The translations under genes were made by a program, and so were the position numbers. This document shows, piece by piece, positions 35,033 to 44,625 of a stretch of 64,000 bases of DNA. The stretch's first letter is position 1. Every line of letters begins with the position of its first letter. The notes beneath the pieces are model-generated. The model ran no database searches and was not told where the DNA came from. It saw only the letters and a program-made list of their open reading frames with translations. Source of the stretch: Streptomyces xantholiticus (GTDB lineage Bacteria; Actinomycetota; Actinomycetes; Streptomycetales; Streptomycetaceae); the NCBI RefSeq assembly GCF_014651015.1, contig NZ_BMWB01000029.1:1-64000 (forward strand), in the 5' to 3' direction.

Positions 35033-37171
35033 GTGTTCGCGGGAATCGACGAGGTCGAGTGGGCCTCGCTGGAGCATGCCTACGGCCCGGCGGACGATGT
35101 GCCGGCACTGCTGCGCGGACTCGCCTCCGCGGATCCGGCCGAGCGCGAGTACGCACTCGACGGGATGTACGGGGCCGTGCACCACCAGGGGGACGTGTAC
35201 GACTCGACGCTGGCCTGCATCCCGTTCCTGATGGAACTGGTGGCCGATCCGGCGGTGCGGGACCGGGGCGGCATCGTCGAGCTGCTGACCAGCATCGGTG
35301 GTATCGATCTGGACGGCGACGACGAACTGGATCCGGAGGACGAGGAGTTCGAGGACGCCGCGAACTACGCCATGGCCGCGTCGGCGGTCACTGCGGGGGC
35401 GGACGTCTTCCTCGGCCTGCTGGCCGACCCGGACCGCGGGGTGCGGCTCGCCGCGCCGCTCGCGCTGGCCACCCTGCACAACGATCCGGTGCGGGTGCTG
35501 CGCCTGCTGCGGGCACGGCTGGACGCGGAGCAGGACACGGAGGTGCGGCTGGCGTGCCTGGAGGCCGCCGGGCGGATTGCGCTGCGGCACCAAGGGCTGC
35601 AGCCCGAGGTGGTGGACCTGCTCACCGGCCTGTCCCAGGCGGCGTACAGCGCGGGGCTGCGGCTGGCCGCACTCGCACAGCTGGCCCGCTGCGCACCCGG
35701 TGCGCTGCCGTCCGACGTGGTGCCGGGGGTGACGGGCCTGCTGCGGGAGCTGCGCACGCAGCCGGTGGCGTCGACCCAGGCCTCCGAGCGGCTCCCCTCG
35801 CCGACGCTGCTCGGCGAACTGCGGCAGGTGCGGGCGGCCGACGACGCGGTCCACCGGGCGGCCCCGTGGACCGCGGCCCTGCTGCGTACGCTGCACGACG
35901 GTCTGGGCGACCGCGTCGACGACCGGATAGCGCTCCTGGCGGACCAGTTGTGCAGTCCCGACCGGGCCCAGCGGGTCGACGCCGTCCGCATGAGCAGCGC
36001 GCTGCTGCGGACCTGGCGGGGCGCGTACGGGGAGCTGGTCGGTCTGCTCGGCGAGCAGCTCGCGGATCCCGAGCCGCGCCTCGCCATGGGGGCGGCCTAC
36101 GCTCTCAAGGAGCTGTTCGGCCTCGCGCTTCCGGCGGCTGACGCGCTGGCTCAGCGGGTGGCCGCGGAGCCCTCCACCTGGGTGCGCAGGTGGGAGAACG
36201 GTCCGCCGACGCTCTGTCCGGCGATCGTGGCGCTGGCGCGGGCGGGCGACGCGCGCGTGGTGCCCGTACTGGCGGAGATCCTGCAGCGGGCGGAGGCACC
36301 CGGGGACCTGGGGCACTCGCTGGACGAGCTGGGGAAGGCCGCCGCGCCGCTCGCCCCAGCGCTGCGTGAGCGGCTGGCGGCGCTCGAGCTGGACGACCGG
36401 CTGGCCGAGCGGGCGGGGCCGTTGCTGCACGGACTTTCCGTGCTGGGCCCGGGGGCCGCGGCGGCCGAGTCCGTGCCGGCCGTACTGCGGGTGCTGCAGG
36501 GCGCGACGGGCGAGCGGCGTCAGGGCGTGGTCCGGACCGCCGTGCGCACGCTCACGACTTTCGGGCCGGCGGCGCGCGAGGCCGCGCCGTATCTGTGGGC
36601 GCTGCTGCGCGAGGCGGGCTACGCGCAGGGCGCCGGCTCCGCGGCTCGCCTGTCGCCGGCCGGGGCCGCTTTACCGCCGGCGCTCGCCGCACGGACCGCG
36701 GGCGCCCTGTGGGCGATCGAAGGCGACCAGGACGCGGTCCTGCCGGTGCTGTGCGCGGTGCTGAACACGCCCGAGCAGGCGGCCCGTCAGTCGGCGGCCT
36801 CGGTGCTCGGCACCATGGGCACGGCCGGGGCGGCCGCCGCGCCGCAGCTCGCCCGGCTGCTGAGGTCGATGGAGCCGTGGACGCGGGTGCGGGCGGCGGT
36901 CGCGCTGTGGCGGGTGACCCAGGACCCCGAGCAGGCGTGGCCGGTGCTGCGCGCGGCCTGGGAGACGCTGCCGCGCACCCGGATGCCGGCGGCGGCGTGC
37001 CTGGCGGATCTGACCACGGCGGGCGCCGAGGGCGCGGAACGGCTCGTCGACCGCGAGCTGCTGTCGGCCCGGCGTCACAACGGGAACGACAGCGTGGCCG
37101 ACAGTCGTGACATCGTGGAGGACGAGAGACTGCTGGCCCTGTGCCGGCAGGCGGTCCACCGCGGGCCGTGA
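35033..37171 (+). CDS. HEAT-repeat protein
   Basis: A 712-residue soluble protein built of helical HEAT/PBS-lyase-type repeats, for example ADPDRGVRLAAPLALATLHN, EQDTEVRLACLEAAGRIALR, ADPEPRLAMGAAYALKELFG and NTPEQAARQSAASVLGTMGT. An acidic insert (DLDGDDELDPEDEEFEDAAN) lies near 105-120. The GTG at 35033 is preceded by GGGAGGGGGAC; the longer open frame before it has no such signal. HEAT solenoids act as scaffolds for protein binding. No partner is evident. Confidence 0.8.
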   Translation: MFAGIDEVEWASLEHAYGPADDVPALLRGLASADPAEREYALDGMYGAVHHQGDVYDSTLACIPFLMELVADPAVRDRGGIVELLTSIGGIDLDGDDELDPEDEEFEDAANYAMAASAVTAGADVFLGLLADPDRGVRLAAPLALATLHNDPVRVLRLLRARLDAEQDTEVRLACLEAAGRIALRHQGLQPEVVDLLTGLSQAAYSAGLRLAALAQLARCAPGALPSDVVPGVTGLLRELRTQPVASTQASERLPSPTLLGELRQVRAADDAVHRAAPWTAALLRTLHDGLGDRVDDRIALLADQLCSPDRAQRVDAVRMSSALLRTWRGAYGELVGLLGEQLADPEPRLAMGAAYALKELFGLALPAADALAQRVAAEPSTWVRRWENGPPTLCPAIVALARAGDARVVPVLAEILQRAEAPGDLGHSLDELGKAAAPLAPALRERLAALELDDRLAERAGPLLHGLSVLGPGAAAAESVPAVLRVLQGATGERRQGVVRTAVRTLTTFGPAAREAAPYLWALLREAGYAQGAGSAARLSPAGAALPPALAARTAGALWAIEGDQDAVLPVLCAVLNTPEQAARQSAASVLGTMGTAGAAAAPQLARLLRSMEPWTRVRAAVALWRVTQDPEQAWPVLRAAWETLPRTRMPAAACLADLTTAGAEGAERLVDRELLSARRHNGNDSVADSRDIVEDERLLALCRQAVHRGP

Positions 37172-37216
37172 ACGGTCGAAAAGACATCGGACGCACCGAC
37201 GACGGGGAGCCAGAGC

Positions 37217-37528
37217 ATGATCATCTTCGGTACCAAGGGTTACATCTACCAGCTGGCGATACTGACGCTGGTGTGCGGCCACTGCGGCAATCCCTCGGCG
37301 CACACCCTCAGGAAGCGGGTCACCAAGTTCACGCTGTTCTTCGTGCCGCTGTTCCCGTTCTCGACGAAGTACGCCACGCAGTGCACCTTCTGCGGCGCGG
37401 AGCAGCAGATCACTACGGCGCAGGCGGAGCAGCTGCAGCTCCAGGGCGGGGGCGGCGGTCAGGGCTTCGAGGGCGGCCGGCCGGGCGGCGCCGCGCAGCA
37501 GCCGGGGCAGCACCCCTACCAGCGCTGA
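37217..37528 (+). CDS. Zinc-ribbon protein
   Basis: A 103-residue protein with two CxxC pairs, CGHC at about 20 and CTFC near 57, around a hydrophobic middle (KFTLFFVPLFPFSTKYA). A Gln/Gly-rich tail follows. This matches the small zinc-ribbon family common in actinobacteria, of unknown role. GGGGAG precedes the ATG. It follows the HEAT gene by 45 bases and could be co-transcribed with it. Confidence 0.85.
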   Translation: MIIFGTKGYIYQLAILTLVCGHCGNPSAHTLRKRVTKFTLFFVPLFPFSTKYATQCTFCGAEQQITTAQAEQLQLQGGGGGQGFEGGRPGGAAQQPGQHPYQR

Positions 37529-37639
37529 GGACCGGCGTCGGAGCCGATGCCAGGCGGGACATGACAGTCCGTCTGTTCGACGTCGGCGCACTATGACATA
37601 AAGGGACAAAGCAAGTCGCCGCTTGCTACGTTGCGAGGC

Positions 37640-39031
37640 ATGACCGCAACGACGGCGGGGACTTCGCCGCACGAGCCGAGCCCCGGGCCGCGTCCGCCGA
37701 AGCGCCGGGGCGTCGAGCTGTCGCTCCTCGTCTGCGCCGTCCTCATCTGCGTATACGGGTACGTCGCCGTCGGTCTCGCCCGGAACGGCGCGGTGCCCCA
37801 GGACGTCGCGGGTTACGGAGCGGGCCTGGGCGTCCTGGCGCTCCTCGCGCATCTGGCCGTCCGGCTGCGCGCGCCCTACGCCGACCCGCTGCTGCTGCCC
37901 ATCGCGGTCCTGCTCAACGGGCTCGGCCTGGTGCTGATCTACCGCCTCGACCTGGAGACCGCACCGGACCGGGCGGCCCCGGCCCAGCTCGTCTGGTCCA
38001 CCCTCGGCGTCGCCCTGTTCATCGCCGCCGTCGGCCTGCTGCGCGACCACCGGGTCCTGGCGCGGTACGCGTACCTCAGCGTCACCGCCGCGCTCGCGCT
38101 GCTCGTCGCCCCGATCTTCTTCCCCGCGGTGAACGGCGCCAGGATCTGGATCCGGATCGGACAACTGTCCTTCCAGCCCGGGGAGTTCGCCAAGGTCCTG
38201 CTGGCCGTCTTCTTCGCCGCGTACCTCGCGGCCAACCGGGGCGCCCTCACCCACGCGAGCCGGCTGATCCGCAAACTCCAGTTGCCCACCGGACGCGTGC
38301 TCGGACCGGTCGTCGCGGTATGGCTGGTCAGCGTCGGTGTGCTGGTGCTGGAGCGGGACCTCGGCACCTCGCTCCTCTTCTTCGGGCTGTTCGTCGTCAT
38401 GCTGTACGTGGCGACGGGCCGGATCGGGTGGATCGCCGTCGGGCTGCTGCTGGCGTCGGCCGGGGCGTTCGCCGTCGGCTCGCTCGAACCCCACGTCCAC
38501 AGCCGGGTCGACGACTGGCTGAACCCCTACGCCGGCATCGAGGCCGGGCGGGGACCCGGGCAGTTGGCGCAGTCCCTGTTCGCCTTCGCCGCCGGCGGGC
38601 TGCTGGGCACGGGCCTGGGGCTCGGCCACTCGGTCCTGATCGGCTTCGCCACCAAGTCGGACTTCATCCTCGCCACGGCCGGCGAGGAGCTGGGACTGGT
38701 CGGCCTGAGCTCGATCTTCCTCCTGTACGGGCTGCTGGTGGCCCGGGGGCTGAGCGCCGGGCTGGGCGTGCGCGACCCCTTCGGCAGGCTCCTCGCGGTG
38801 GGGCTCTCCTCGATCATCGCGCTCCAGGTCTTCGTCATCGCGGGCGGTGTGACCGGGCTGATCCCGCTGACCGGCATGCCGATGCCGTTCCTCGCGCAGG
38901 GCGGCTCCTCCGTGGTCACCAACTGGGTCATCGTGGCGCTGATGATCCGGCTCAGCCACTCGGCCCGCGCACCGCAGCCCGTGCTCATGGACACGGACGT
39001 CCTCGCTCCTGCGGCGGCGGTGCGGAGGTGA
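37640..39031 (+). CDS. SEDS-family peptidoglycan polymerase (FtsW/RodA type)
   Basis: A 463-residue membrane protein with about ten helices. It has the SEDS signatures NGARIWIRIGQLSFQPGEFA, VLERDLGTSLLFFGLF and GMPMPFLAQGGSSVVTNWVI. SEDS proteins polymerise lipid II with a cognate class B PBP, and here that PBP is encoded next with a GTGA overlap. The ATG lies close behind a likely promoter, so the leader is short. Streptomyces also has a housekeeping FtsW/PBP pair, so this is likely a sporulation- or growth-specific second pair. Confidence 0.93.
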   Translation: MTATTAGTSPHEPSPGPRPPKRRGVELSLLVCAVLICVYGYVAVGLARNGAVPQDVAGYGAGLGVLALLAHLAVRLRAPYADPLLLPIAVLLNGLGLVLIYRLDLETAPDRAAPAQLVWSTLGVALFIAAVGLLRDHRVLARYAYLSVTAALALLVAPIFFPAVNGARIWIRIGQLSFQPGEFAKVLLAVFFAAYLAANRGALTHASRLIRKLQLPTGRVLGPVVAVWLVSVGVLVLERDLGTSLLFFGLFVVMLYVATGRIGWIAVGLLLASAGAFAVGSLEPHVHSRVDDWLNPYAGIEAGRGPGQLAQSLFAFAAGGLLGTGLGLGHSVLIGFATKSDFILATAGEELGLVGLSSIFLLYGLLVARGLSAGLGVRDPFGRLLAVGLSSIIALQVFVIAGGVTGLIPLTGMPMPFLAQGGSSVVTNWVIVALMIRLSHSARAPQPVLMDTDVLAPAAAVRR

Positions 39032-40488
39032 CCCGCACCATCCGGCACGCCGCCGTCCTCTGTCTGCTGCTCCTGCTCGCGCTGCTGGTCAACGCCGCCC
39101 GCCTGCAGGTCGTCGACGCGCCCGAACTCGGCGGCAATCCGGCCAACCGCCGTGCGGACATCGTCCGTTACGCCCAGCCGCGCGGCGACATCCTCGTCGA
39201 CGGGAAGCCGGTCACCGGCTCGAAGGACACCGGCGAATTGCTGCGCCACGAGCGGACCTACCGCGCCGGCCCCCTGTACGCGCCGGTGACGGGTTACGCG
39301 TCGCAGACGTACGGCACCTCGTTCGTCGAGCACGCCGAGGACGCCGTCCTCAGCGGCACCGACCCGCTGCTCGCGCCGCTGCCCTTCTTCAGCGACCTCA
39401 GCCGCGGCCGGCCGCCCGGTGGCGACGTCGCCACCACCGTCAGGGCGTCCGTGCAGGAGGCCGCCTACCGCGGTCTCGCCGGCAGACGGGGCGCGGTCGC
39501 GGCGGTCGAACCGGCGACGGGCAGGATCCTCGCACTGGTCAGCAGCCCCTCCTACGACCCCGACCTGCTGTCGGGGACCGGACCGGAGGTCGCCCGGGCA
39601 TGGGCGGGGCTGAACGGCGCGGACGCGCAGCCGATGCTGAACCGCGCCATCCGCCAGACGTATCCGCCCGGTTCGGCGTTCAAGATCGTGACCGCCGCCG
39701 CGGCCCTGGAGACGGGCGTCGTCGACGACATGGACGCACCCACGCGCACCCCGGAGCCGTACCTGCTGCCGAACACCCGCACACCGCTGCCCAATGCGAC
39801 GAGGGGGTGCGAGAACGCCTCGCTCGCCTACGCCGTCCAGTGGTCCTGCAACAGCGTGATGGCCAACCTGGGGGTGCGGGTCGGTCTCGCGGACATGGTC
39901 GCAACCGCCCGAGGGTTCGGCTTCAACGACCCGGGGCTGCGGATCCCGTCAGGAGTGGCGGCCTCCAACTTCGACACCGACATGTCCCCCGACCAGCTGG
40001 CCCTGTCCTCGATCGGGCAGTTCAACACGACGGCCACACCGCTGCAGATGGCGTTGGTCGCATCGGCCGTGGCGGGCGGGGGCGACATCCGACACCCCTA
40101 TCTGGTGGAGCGGATCACCAGGGCGAACGGCGACCTGGCGGAGCAGAACGGCCCGCGCGCCTACCGGGAGGCCATGACCCCGGTCACCGCGCAGCGGTTG
40201 CGTGAACTGATGGTGCGGGCGGTCGAGGAGGGCACGGGCAAGAACGCGGCCATCGACGGCGCCACGGTCGGCGGCAAGACCGGCACCGCCCAGCACGGCA
40301 TCGACAACTCGGGGCTGCCCTACGCCTGGTTCATCGGGTGGGCGCACGCCCACGACGCGGCGCAGCCCGCCGTCGCCGTCGCCGTCGTCGTGGAGGACGC
40401 TGCCGCGCTGCGGGAGGACATCAGCGGTGGCGGCAGCGCGGCGCCGATCGCGCGGGCCGTGATGGAGGCGGCACTCTGGGACCCATGA
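39028..40488 (+). CDS. Class B penicillin-binding protein (transpeptidase)
   Basis: A 486-residue protein with one N-terminal membrane helix (about 6-25), a short non-catalytic domain and a transpeptidase domain. It has S216-A-F-K219 (SxxK), S273-C-N275 (SxN) and GGKTGTAQ (KTG) near 424. It cross-links glycan made by the SEDS protein encoded just before. It starts at a GTG overlapping the SEDS stop and ends in an ATGA overlap with the amidase. The dimerisation domain is short compared with FtsI, as in the PbpA group. Confidence 0.93.
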   Translation: MTRTIRHAAVLCLLLLLALLVNAARLQVVDAPELGGNPANRRADIVRYAQPRGDILVDGKPVTGSKDTGELLRHERTYRAGPLYAPVTGYASQTYGTSFVEHAEDAVLSGTDPLLAPLPFFSDLSRGRPPGGDVATTVRASVQEAAYRGLAGRRGAVAAVEPATGRILALVSSPSYDPDLLSGTGPEVARAWAGLNGADAQPMLNRAIRQTYPPGSAFKIVTAAAALETGVVDDMDAPTRTPEPYLLPNTRTPLPNATRGCENASLAYAVQWSCNSVMANLGVRVGLADMVATARGFGFNDPGLRIPSGVAASNFDTDMSPDQLALSSIGQFNTTATPLQMALVASAVAGGGDIRHPYLVERITRANGDLAEQNGPRAYREAMTPVTAQRLRELMVRAVEEGTGKNAAIDGATVGGKTGTAQHGIDNSGLPYAWFIGWAHAHDAAQPAVAVAVVVEDAAALREDISGGGSAAPIARAVMEAALWDP

Positions 40489-41543
40489 GTATCACCGCGA
40501 CACTGGAGGCCATCAAACGCCTCGACCCCGACCTGAGCGCCTTCATCGAGGTGTGGGGCGAGGAGGCGCTTGCCCGTGAGCGCCGTATCGATCCGCAACT
40601 CCCGCTCGCCGGGCTTGCGTTCGCGGTGAAGGGCACGTCCGGCGTCCGCTCGTACCCGGCACGGCGGCTGACCGCGGCAGGTGCGGTGGCGGTCGGCTCG
40701 ACCGCGGTGCCGGGGCCGGGCACCTACTGGCAGACCTGGGGCCTCGGCGCGTACGGGCCGACCCGTAACCCGTGGCGGGCGGACCGCACACCGGGCGGTT
40801 CGTCCGCTGGCTCGGCGGCCGCGGTCGCGGCGGGCATGGTCGGCATGGCCACCGGCAGCGACGGGGCGGGGTCGGTGCGCATCCCGGCGGCGTGGTGCGG
40901 CGTCTTCGGCCTGAAGACGACGAACGGTCTGCTGCCGTCACCCGACCGCACCGGGCTGGCGTCGGCCGGGGTGCTGACGCCGACGGCGGCCGACGCGCGG
41001 GCGTATCTGCGGTCCGTACTGGACACCTACGAGCCGGTGGCGCCGGCGCTGCCGCTGCGCGCGGTGTGGTCGGCCGATCTGGGTTTCGCGGACACCGAAC
41101 CCGAGGTGGCGGCGGTCACGCTGGCGGCGGTGGAACGGCTGGCCTGCGCCGGTGTCGTACGGCCCGTCGACGCACGTCCGGTGCTGCTCGACCCCTTCGG
41201 CGCGTGGTCCGCGGTACGGGGTGGCCGGCCGTCGCAGGGCGCGGCCGTGCGCGCGGAGAACGACCGGCGCCTTGACGCGCTGTTCGCCGGTGCGGACGTC
41301 CTGCTGACCCCCGCCACCCCCAACCGTCCGCACGGTCACGAGGGCCCCGGCCGTGATGTGTATTCGACAGCGCTCACCTGGGCGTTCAACCTGAGCGGGC
41401 ACCCGGCTGCCAGTGTCCCGGCCGGTTTCACGAGCGACGGCTGCCCGGTCGGGCTCCAACTGGTGGTGGCACGGGGGGCGGACGTCTCCTTGCTCGAAAT
41501 GGCAGTGGCGGCACAGGAGGGTCTGATGACAGTGCCGCCATGA
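40485..41543 (+). CDS. Amidase-signature family protein
   Basis: A 352-residue enzyme of the amidase-signature family: AFAVKGTSG with the catalytic Lys, TPGGSSAGSAAAVAAGM, and GSDGAGSVRIPAAWCGVFGL with the nucleophilic Ser. It is shorter than the usual 450 or so residues, mainly in the middle, so activity should not be assumed. It is translationally coupled to the PBP, which is unusual and hints at a role in wall metabolism or in nitrogen release from amides. It is cytosolic, as there is no signal peptide. Confidence 0.85.
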   Translation: MSITATLEAIKRLDPDLSAFIEVWGEEALARERRIDPQLPLAGLAFAVKGTSGVRSYPARRLTAAGAVAVGSTAVPGPGTYWQTWGLGAYGPTRNPWRADRTPGGSSAGSAAAVAAGMVGMATGSDGAGSVRIPAAWCGVFGLKTTNGLLPSPDRTGLASAGVLTPTAADARAYLRSVLDTYEPVAPALPLRAVWSADLGFADTEPEVAAVTLAAVERLACAGVVRPVDARPVLLDPFGAWSAVRGGRPSQGAAVRAENDRRLDALFAGADVLLTPATPNRPHGHEGPGRDVYSTALTWAFNLSGHPAASVPAGFTSDGCPVGLQLVVARGADVSLLEMAVAAQEGLMTVPP

Positions 41544-41600
41544 CCTCCTACGAACTCGCCACCCCACACAGCATGGCCGTCCGCGGCGCCGGGGGCGTGA

Positions 41601-42740
41601 TCAGCGGCGGCGGTCTACCGCGGTCAGGTCGACGACGACGTCCGCCCCCTGAGCGATCGCCTCCGTCACCTCCGCCACCCGCTCCTGCTCCTCGGCCTCG
41701 AACCGCTCGCGGTCGAGGGCTTCCGCGATCTCCTCGTCCTGGGACATCAGCAGGTCGAGACTGGCGTCGCCCATCTCGAAGACCCCCATGTCGAGATACG
41801 CCTTCTGCAGTCGCCCGCCCCACAGGCCGATGTCCTTGACGCAGGGCACGATCCGGCTGAAGAGCAGCTTGCGGAAGAGGTGGAGGAACTCGGACTGTTC
41901 CGAGTACTCCTCCGCCTCCTTCTTCGAGACGCCGAAGTTCTCCAGGACCTCGACGCCGCGCAGCCGGTCGCGCATCAGATAGCAGCCCTCGATCACGAAC
42001 TCCTCGCGTTCGCGCAGTTCCGCGTCGGTCAGCTGCTTGTAGTAGTCGCGCAGCGCCATCCTGCCGAAGGCCACGTGGCGGGCCTCGTCCTGCATGACGT
42101 AGGCGAGGATCTGCTTGGGCAGCGGCTTGGTCGTGGTGTCGCGGATCATGCCGAAGGCGGCGAGCGCCAGGCCCTCGATGAGCACCTGCATGCCGAGATA
42201 GGGCATGTCCCAGCGGGAGTCGCGCAGGGTGTCCCCGAGGAGGGACTGCAGATTGTCGTTGATCGGGTAGAGCATCCCGATCTTCTCGTGCAGGAAGCGG
42301 CCGTAGATCTCGGCGTGCCGCGCCTCGTCCATGGTCTGGGTCGCGGAGTAGAACTTCGCGTCGAGGTCGGGGACCGACTCGACGATCCGCGCCGCGCAGA
42401 CCATGGCGCCCTGTTCGCCGTGCAGGAACTGGCTGAACTGCCAGGACGTGTAGTGCTTGCGCAGCTCGCCCTTGTCGGCTTCGGTCATCTTCGCCCAGTG
42501 GCGCGTGCCGTACAGGGTCAGCGCCTCATCGGGTGTGCCCAGCGGGTCGTACGGGTCCACCTCCAGGTCCCAGTCGATGCGCTTGGCGCCGTCCCACTGC
42601 TTGTCCTTGCCCTTCTGGTAGAGGGCGAGGAGGCGTTCGCGCCCGTCCTCGTACTCCCAGCTGAAGCGTGCGGAGCCGGTGGCGGGGACCTGCCAGATGG
42701 GCTCCGAGGGGGCGTTCGTGTAGCGGTCCTGCGTCGACAC
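41601..42740 (-). CDS. Ferritin-like diiron protein
   Basis: A 379-residue helical protein with two diiron-type motifs, QTMDEARHAEIYGRFLHEK and YVMQDEARHVAFGRMALRDY, separated by about 85 residues as in ribonucleotide-reductase-R2-like and ferritin-like oxidases. An acidic C-terminal tail follows. The GTG at 42740 is chosen because AAGGAG lies six bases before it; a longer frame to 42794 has no such site. It is divergent from the AurF-like gene, and the two probably act together or under one regulator. Confidence 0.85.
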   Translation of the reverse strand: MSTQDRYTNAPSEPIWQVPATGSARFSWEYEDGRERLLALYQKGKDKQWDGAKRIDWDLEVDPYDPLGTPDEALTLYGTRHWAKMTEADKGELRKHYTSWQFSQFLHGEQGAMVCAARIVESVPDLDAKFYSATQTMDEARHAEIYGRFLHEKIGMLYPINDNLQSLLGDTLRDSRWDMPYLGMQVLIEGLALAAFGMIRDTTTKPLPKQILAYVMQDEARHVAFGRMALRDYYKQLTDAELREREEFVIEGCYLMRDRLRGVEVLENFGVSKKEAEEYSEQSEFLHLFRKLLFSRIVPCVKDIGLWGGRLQKAYLDMGVFEMGDASLDLLMSQDEEIAEALDRERFEAEEQERVAEVTEAIAQGADVVVDLTAVDRRR

Positions 42741-42907
42741 CGGCGGCTCCTTCGCCTCGTATCCCTTGTGCACAAGGACACTTGGCAGGCTCACACGTTG
42801 GTAGACGAAGAGTCAACAAGTCGTGCACAGGGGATTGACGCGGTTACTGACGGGGAGTCTCATAGCAGCGGAAGCCGGTGATCCCCACTCGCGAGGTGCC
42901 CTCAGCC

Positions 42908-43843
42908 ATGACGACAGTGACCGACCGCGACGTGCAGCTGCTCCGCGACGCCCTCGGCCCGCTCCGGGACCGGGAGCAGGTCGCCGCGCGCCTGCTCGAG
43001 TCCTCGGCCAAGCACTCCTTCGACCCGGACAAGGAGCTCGACTGGGAGTCGCCGATCGAGGAGGGCAAGTGGTTCTGGCCCCCGGAGCTGGTCTCCCTCT
43101 ACGACACCCCGCTGTGGCGGAAGATGTCGCAGGAGCAGCGGATGGACCTCGCCCGGCACGAGGCCGCGTCGCTCGCCTCGCTCGGGATCTGGTTCGAGAT
43201 CATCCTGATGCAGCTGCTGGTGCGCCACATCTACGACAAGTCGGTGACCAGCAACCACGTCCGCTACGCGCTCACCGAGATCGCGGACGAGTGCCGGCAC
43301 TCGATGATGTTCGCCAGGATGATCGAGAAGGGCGGGACCCCGTCGTACCGGGTGCCGCGGGTCTACCACAACATGGCCCGCGTACTGAAGGCGGTCTCCA
43401 CGACCCCCGGCTCGTTCGCCGCGACCCTCCTCGGCGAGGAGATCCTCGACTGGATGCAGCGCCTCACCTTCCCCGACGAGCGGGTGCAGACGCTGGTGCG
43501 CGGCGTCACCCGTATCCATGTCGTCGAGGAGGCCCGCCATGTGCGGTACGCCCGTGAGGAGCTGCGCCGGCAGATGGTGACCGCGCCGCGCTGGGAGCAG
43601 GAGTTCACCCGGCTCAGCTGCGGCGAGGCGGCCCGTGTCTTCAGCGTCTGCTTCGTCAACCCGCAGGTGTACGAGAACGTCGGCCTCGACCGCCGCCAGT
43701 CCGTCGCCCAGGTGAAGGCGAGCGGGCACCGCCGGGAGGTCATGCAGACCGGCGCCCGCAGACTGACCGACTTCCTCGACGACATCGGGGTGCTGCGCGG
43801 GGCCGGCCGCAGACTGTGGAAGAGTTCCGGACTTCTCGCGTGA
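42908..43843 (+). CDS. AurF-type diiron oxygenase
   Basis: A 311-residue protein with the AurF-family ligands: ALTEIADECRHSMMFARM and HVVEEARHVRYAREEL (ExxH motifs), and an upstream Glu in the ASLGIWFEIILMQLL helix. AurF enzymes oxidise aromatic amines to nitro compounds, but many genomic members have unknown substrates. No biosynthetic cluster surrounds it. It is followed by a TetR gene 43 bases on, in the same direction. The 167-base divergent gap to the ferritin-like gene contains TTGACG-type promoter elements. Confidence 0.88.
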   Translation: MTTVTDRDVQLLRDALGPLRDREQVAARLLESSAKHSFDPDKELDWESPIEEGKWFWPPELVSLYDTPLWRKMSQEQRMDLARHEAASLASLGIWFEIILMQLLVRHIYDKSVTSNHVRYALTEIADECRHSMMFARMIEKGGTPSYRVPRVYHNMARVLKAVSTTPGSFAATLLGEEILDWMQRLTFPDERVQTLVRGVTRIHVVEEARHVRYAREELRRQMVTAPRWEQEFTRLSCGEAARVFSVCFVNPQVYENVGLDRRQSVAQVKASGHRREVMQTGARRLTDFLDDIGVLRGAGRRLWKSSGLLA

Positions 43844-43886
43844 TCACATGCGGGGTGCCGCACACCCTGCGGTTACGCTGCGGAGC

Positions 43887-44615
43887 ATGACCGGTCCCGC
43901 TCCCACGACCCGCGCGTACCGACGGCTCACCGTCGAGGAGCGCCGCGAGCAGCTGCTCGCGGCGGCGCTCACCCTCTTCGCGCACCGGCCTCCGGAGGAG
44001 ATCTCGCTCGACGACGTGGCGGAGGCGGCCGGGGTGTCCAGGCCGCTCGTCTACCGGTACTTCGCCGGCGGCAAGCAACAGCTGTACGAGGCGGCCCTGC
44101 GGTCGGCCGCCGACCGGCTCGAGCAGTGCTTCGCCGAACCGCAGGCCGGGCCGCCGACCGAGCGGCTGACCCGCGTCCTGGACCGCTATCTCGTCTTCGT
44201 CGACGAGCACGACGCCGGCTTCAGCGCGCTGCTGCGCGGGGGGAGCGTCGCGGAGACCTCCCGTACGACGGCGATCGTCGACGAGGTGCGGCGGGCGGCG
44301 GCCGAACAGATCCTGGTCCACCTCGGGGTGGACCGGCCGGGGCCGCGCCTCGGGATGATGGTCCGCACCTGGATCGCGTCCGTCGAGGCCGCGTCGCTGA
44401 TCTGGCTGGACGAGGACAAACAGCCGGCGGCGGGCGAGCTGCGCGAATGGCTCGTCGACCATCTCGTCGCGCTGCTCACCGCGACGGCGGCGACCGACGA
44501 GGAGACGGCGGCCGTGGTCGCCGACCTCCTCGCGCAGGAGACCGCCGACGGCCCCGTCGGCACGCTGGTGCGCAGGCTGGGGCCCGTCGTGGGCGGGGCC
44601 GCGCACCTGCTGTGA
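43887..44615 (+). CDS. TetR-family regulator of the diiron genes
   Basis: A 242-residue TetR. The HTH has RREQLLAAALTLFAHRPPEE and DVAEAAGVSRPLVYRYFAGG. The C-terminal ligand domain ends LVDHLVALLTATAATDEETA. It sits 43 bases after the AurF-like gene, in probable operon with it. It is likely to control the diiron pair, but no operator was identified with confidence. Confidence 0.9.
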   Translation: MTGPAPTTRAYRRLTVEERREQLLAAALTLFAHRPPEEISLDDVAEAAGVSRPLVYRYFAGGKQQLYEAALRSAADRLEQCFAEPQAGPPTERLTRVLDRYLVFVDEHDAGFSALLRGGSVAETSRTTAIVDEVRRAAAEQILVHLGVDRPGPRLGMMVRTWIASVEAASLIWLDEDKQPAAGELREWLVDHLVALLTATAATDEETAAVVADLLAQETADGPVGTLVRRLGPVVGGAAHLL

Positions 44616-44625
44616 GACTGGTCCG

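Noticed and set aside
36671..38959. 762-codon minus-strand frame
   Set aside because: Antisense to the HEAT, zinc-ribbon and SEDS genes; Gln/Glu/Arg-rich shadow sequence.
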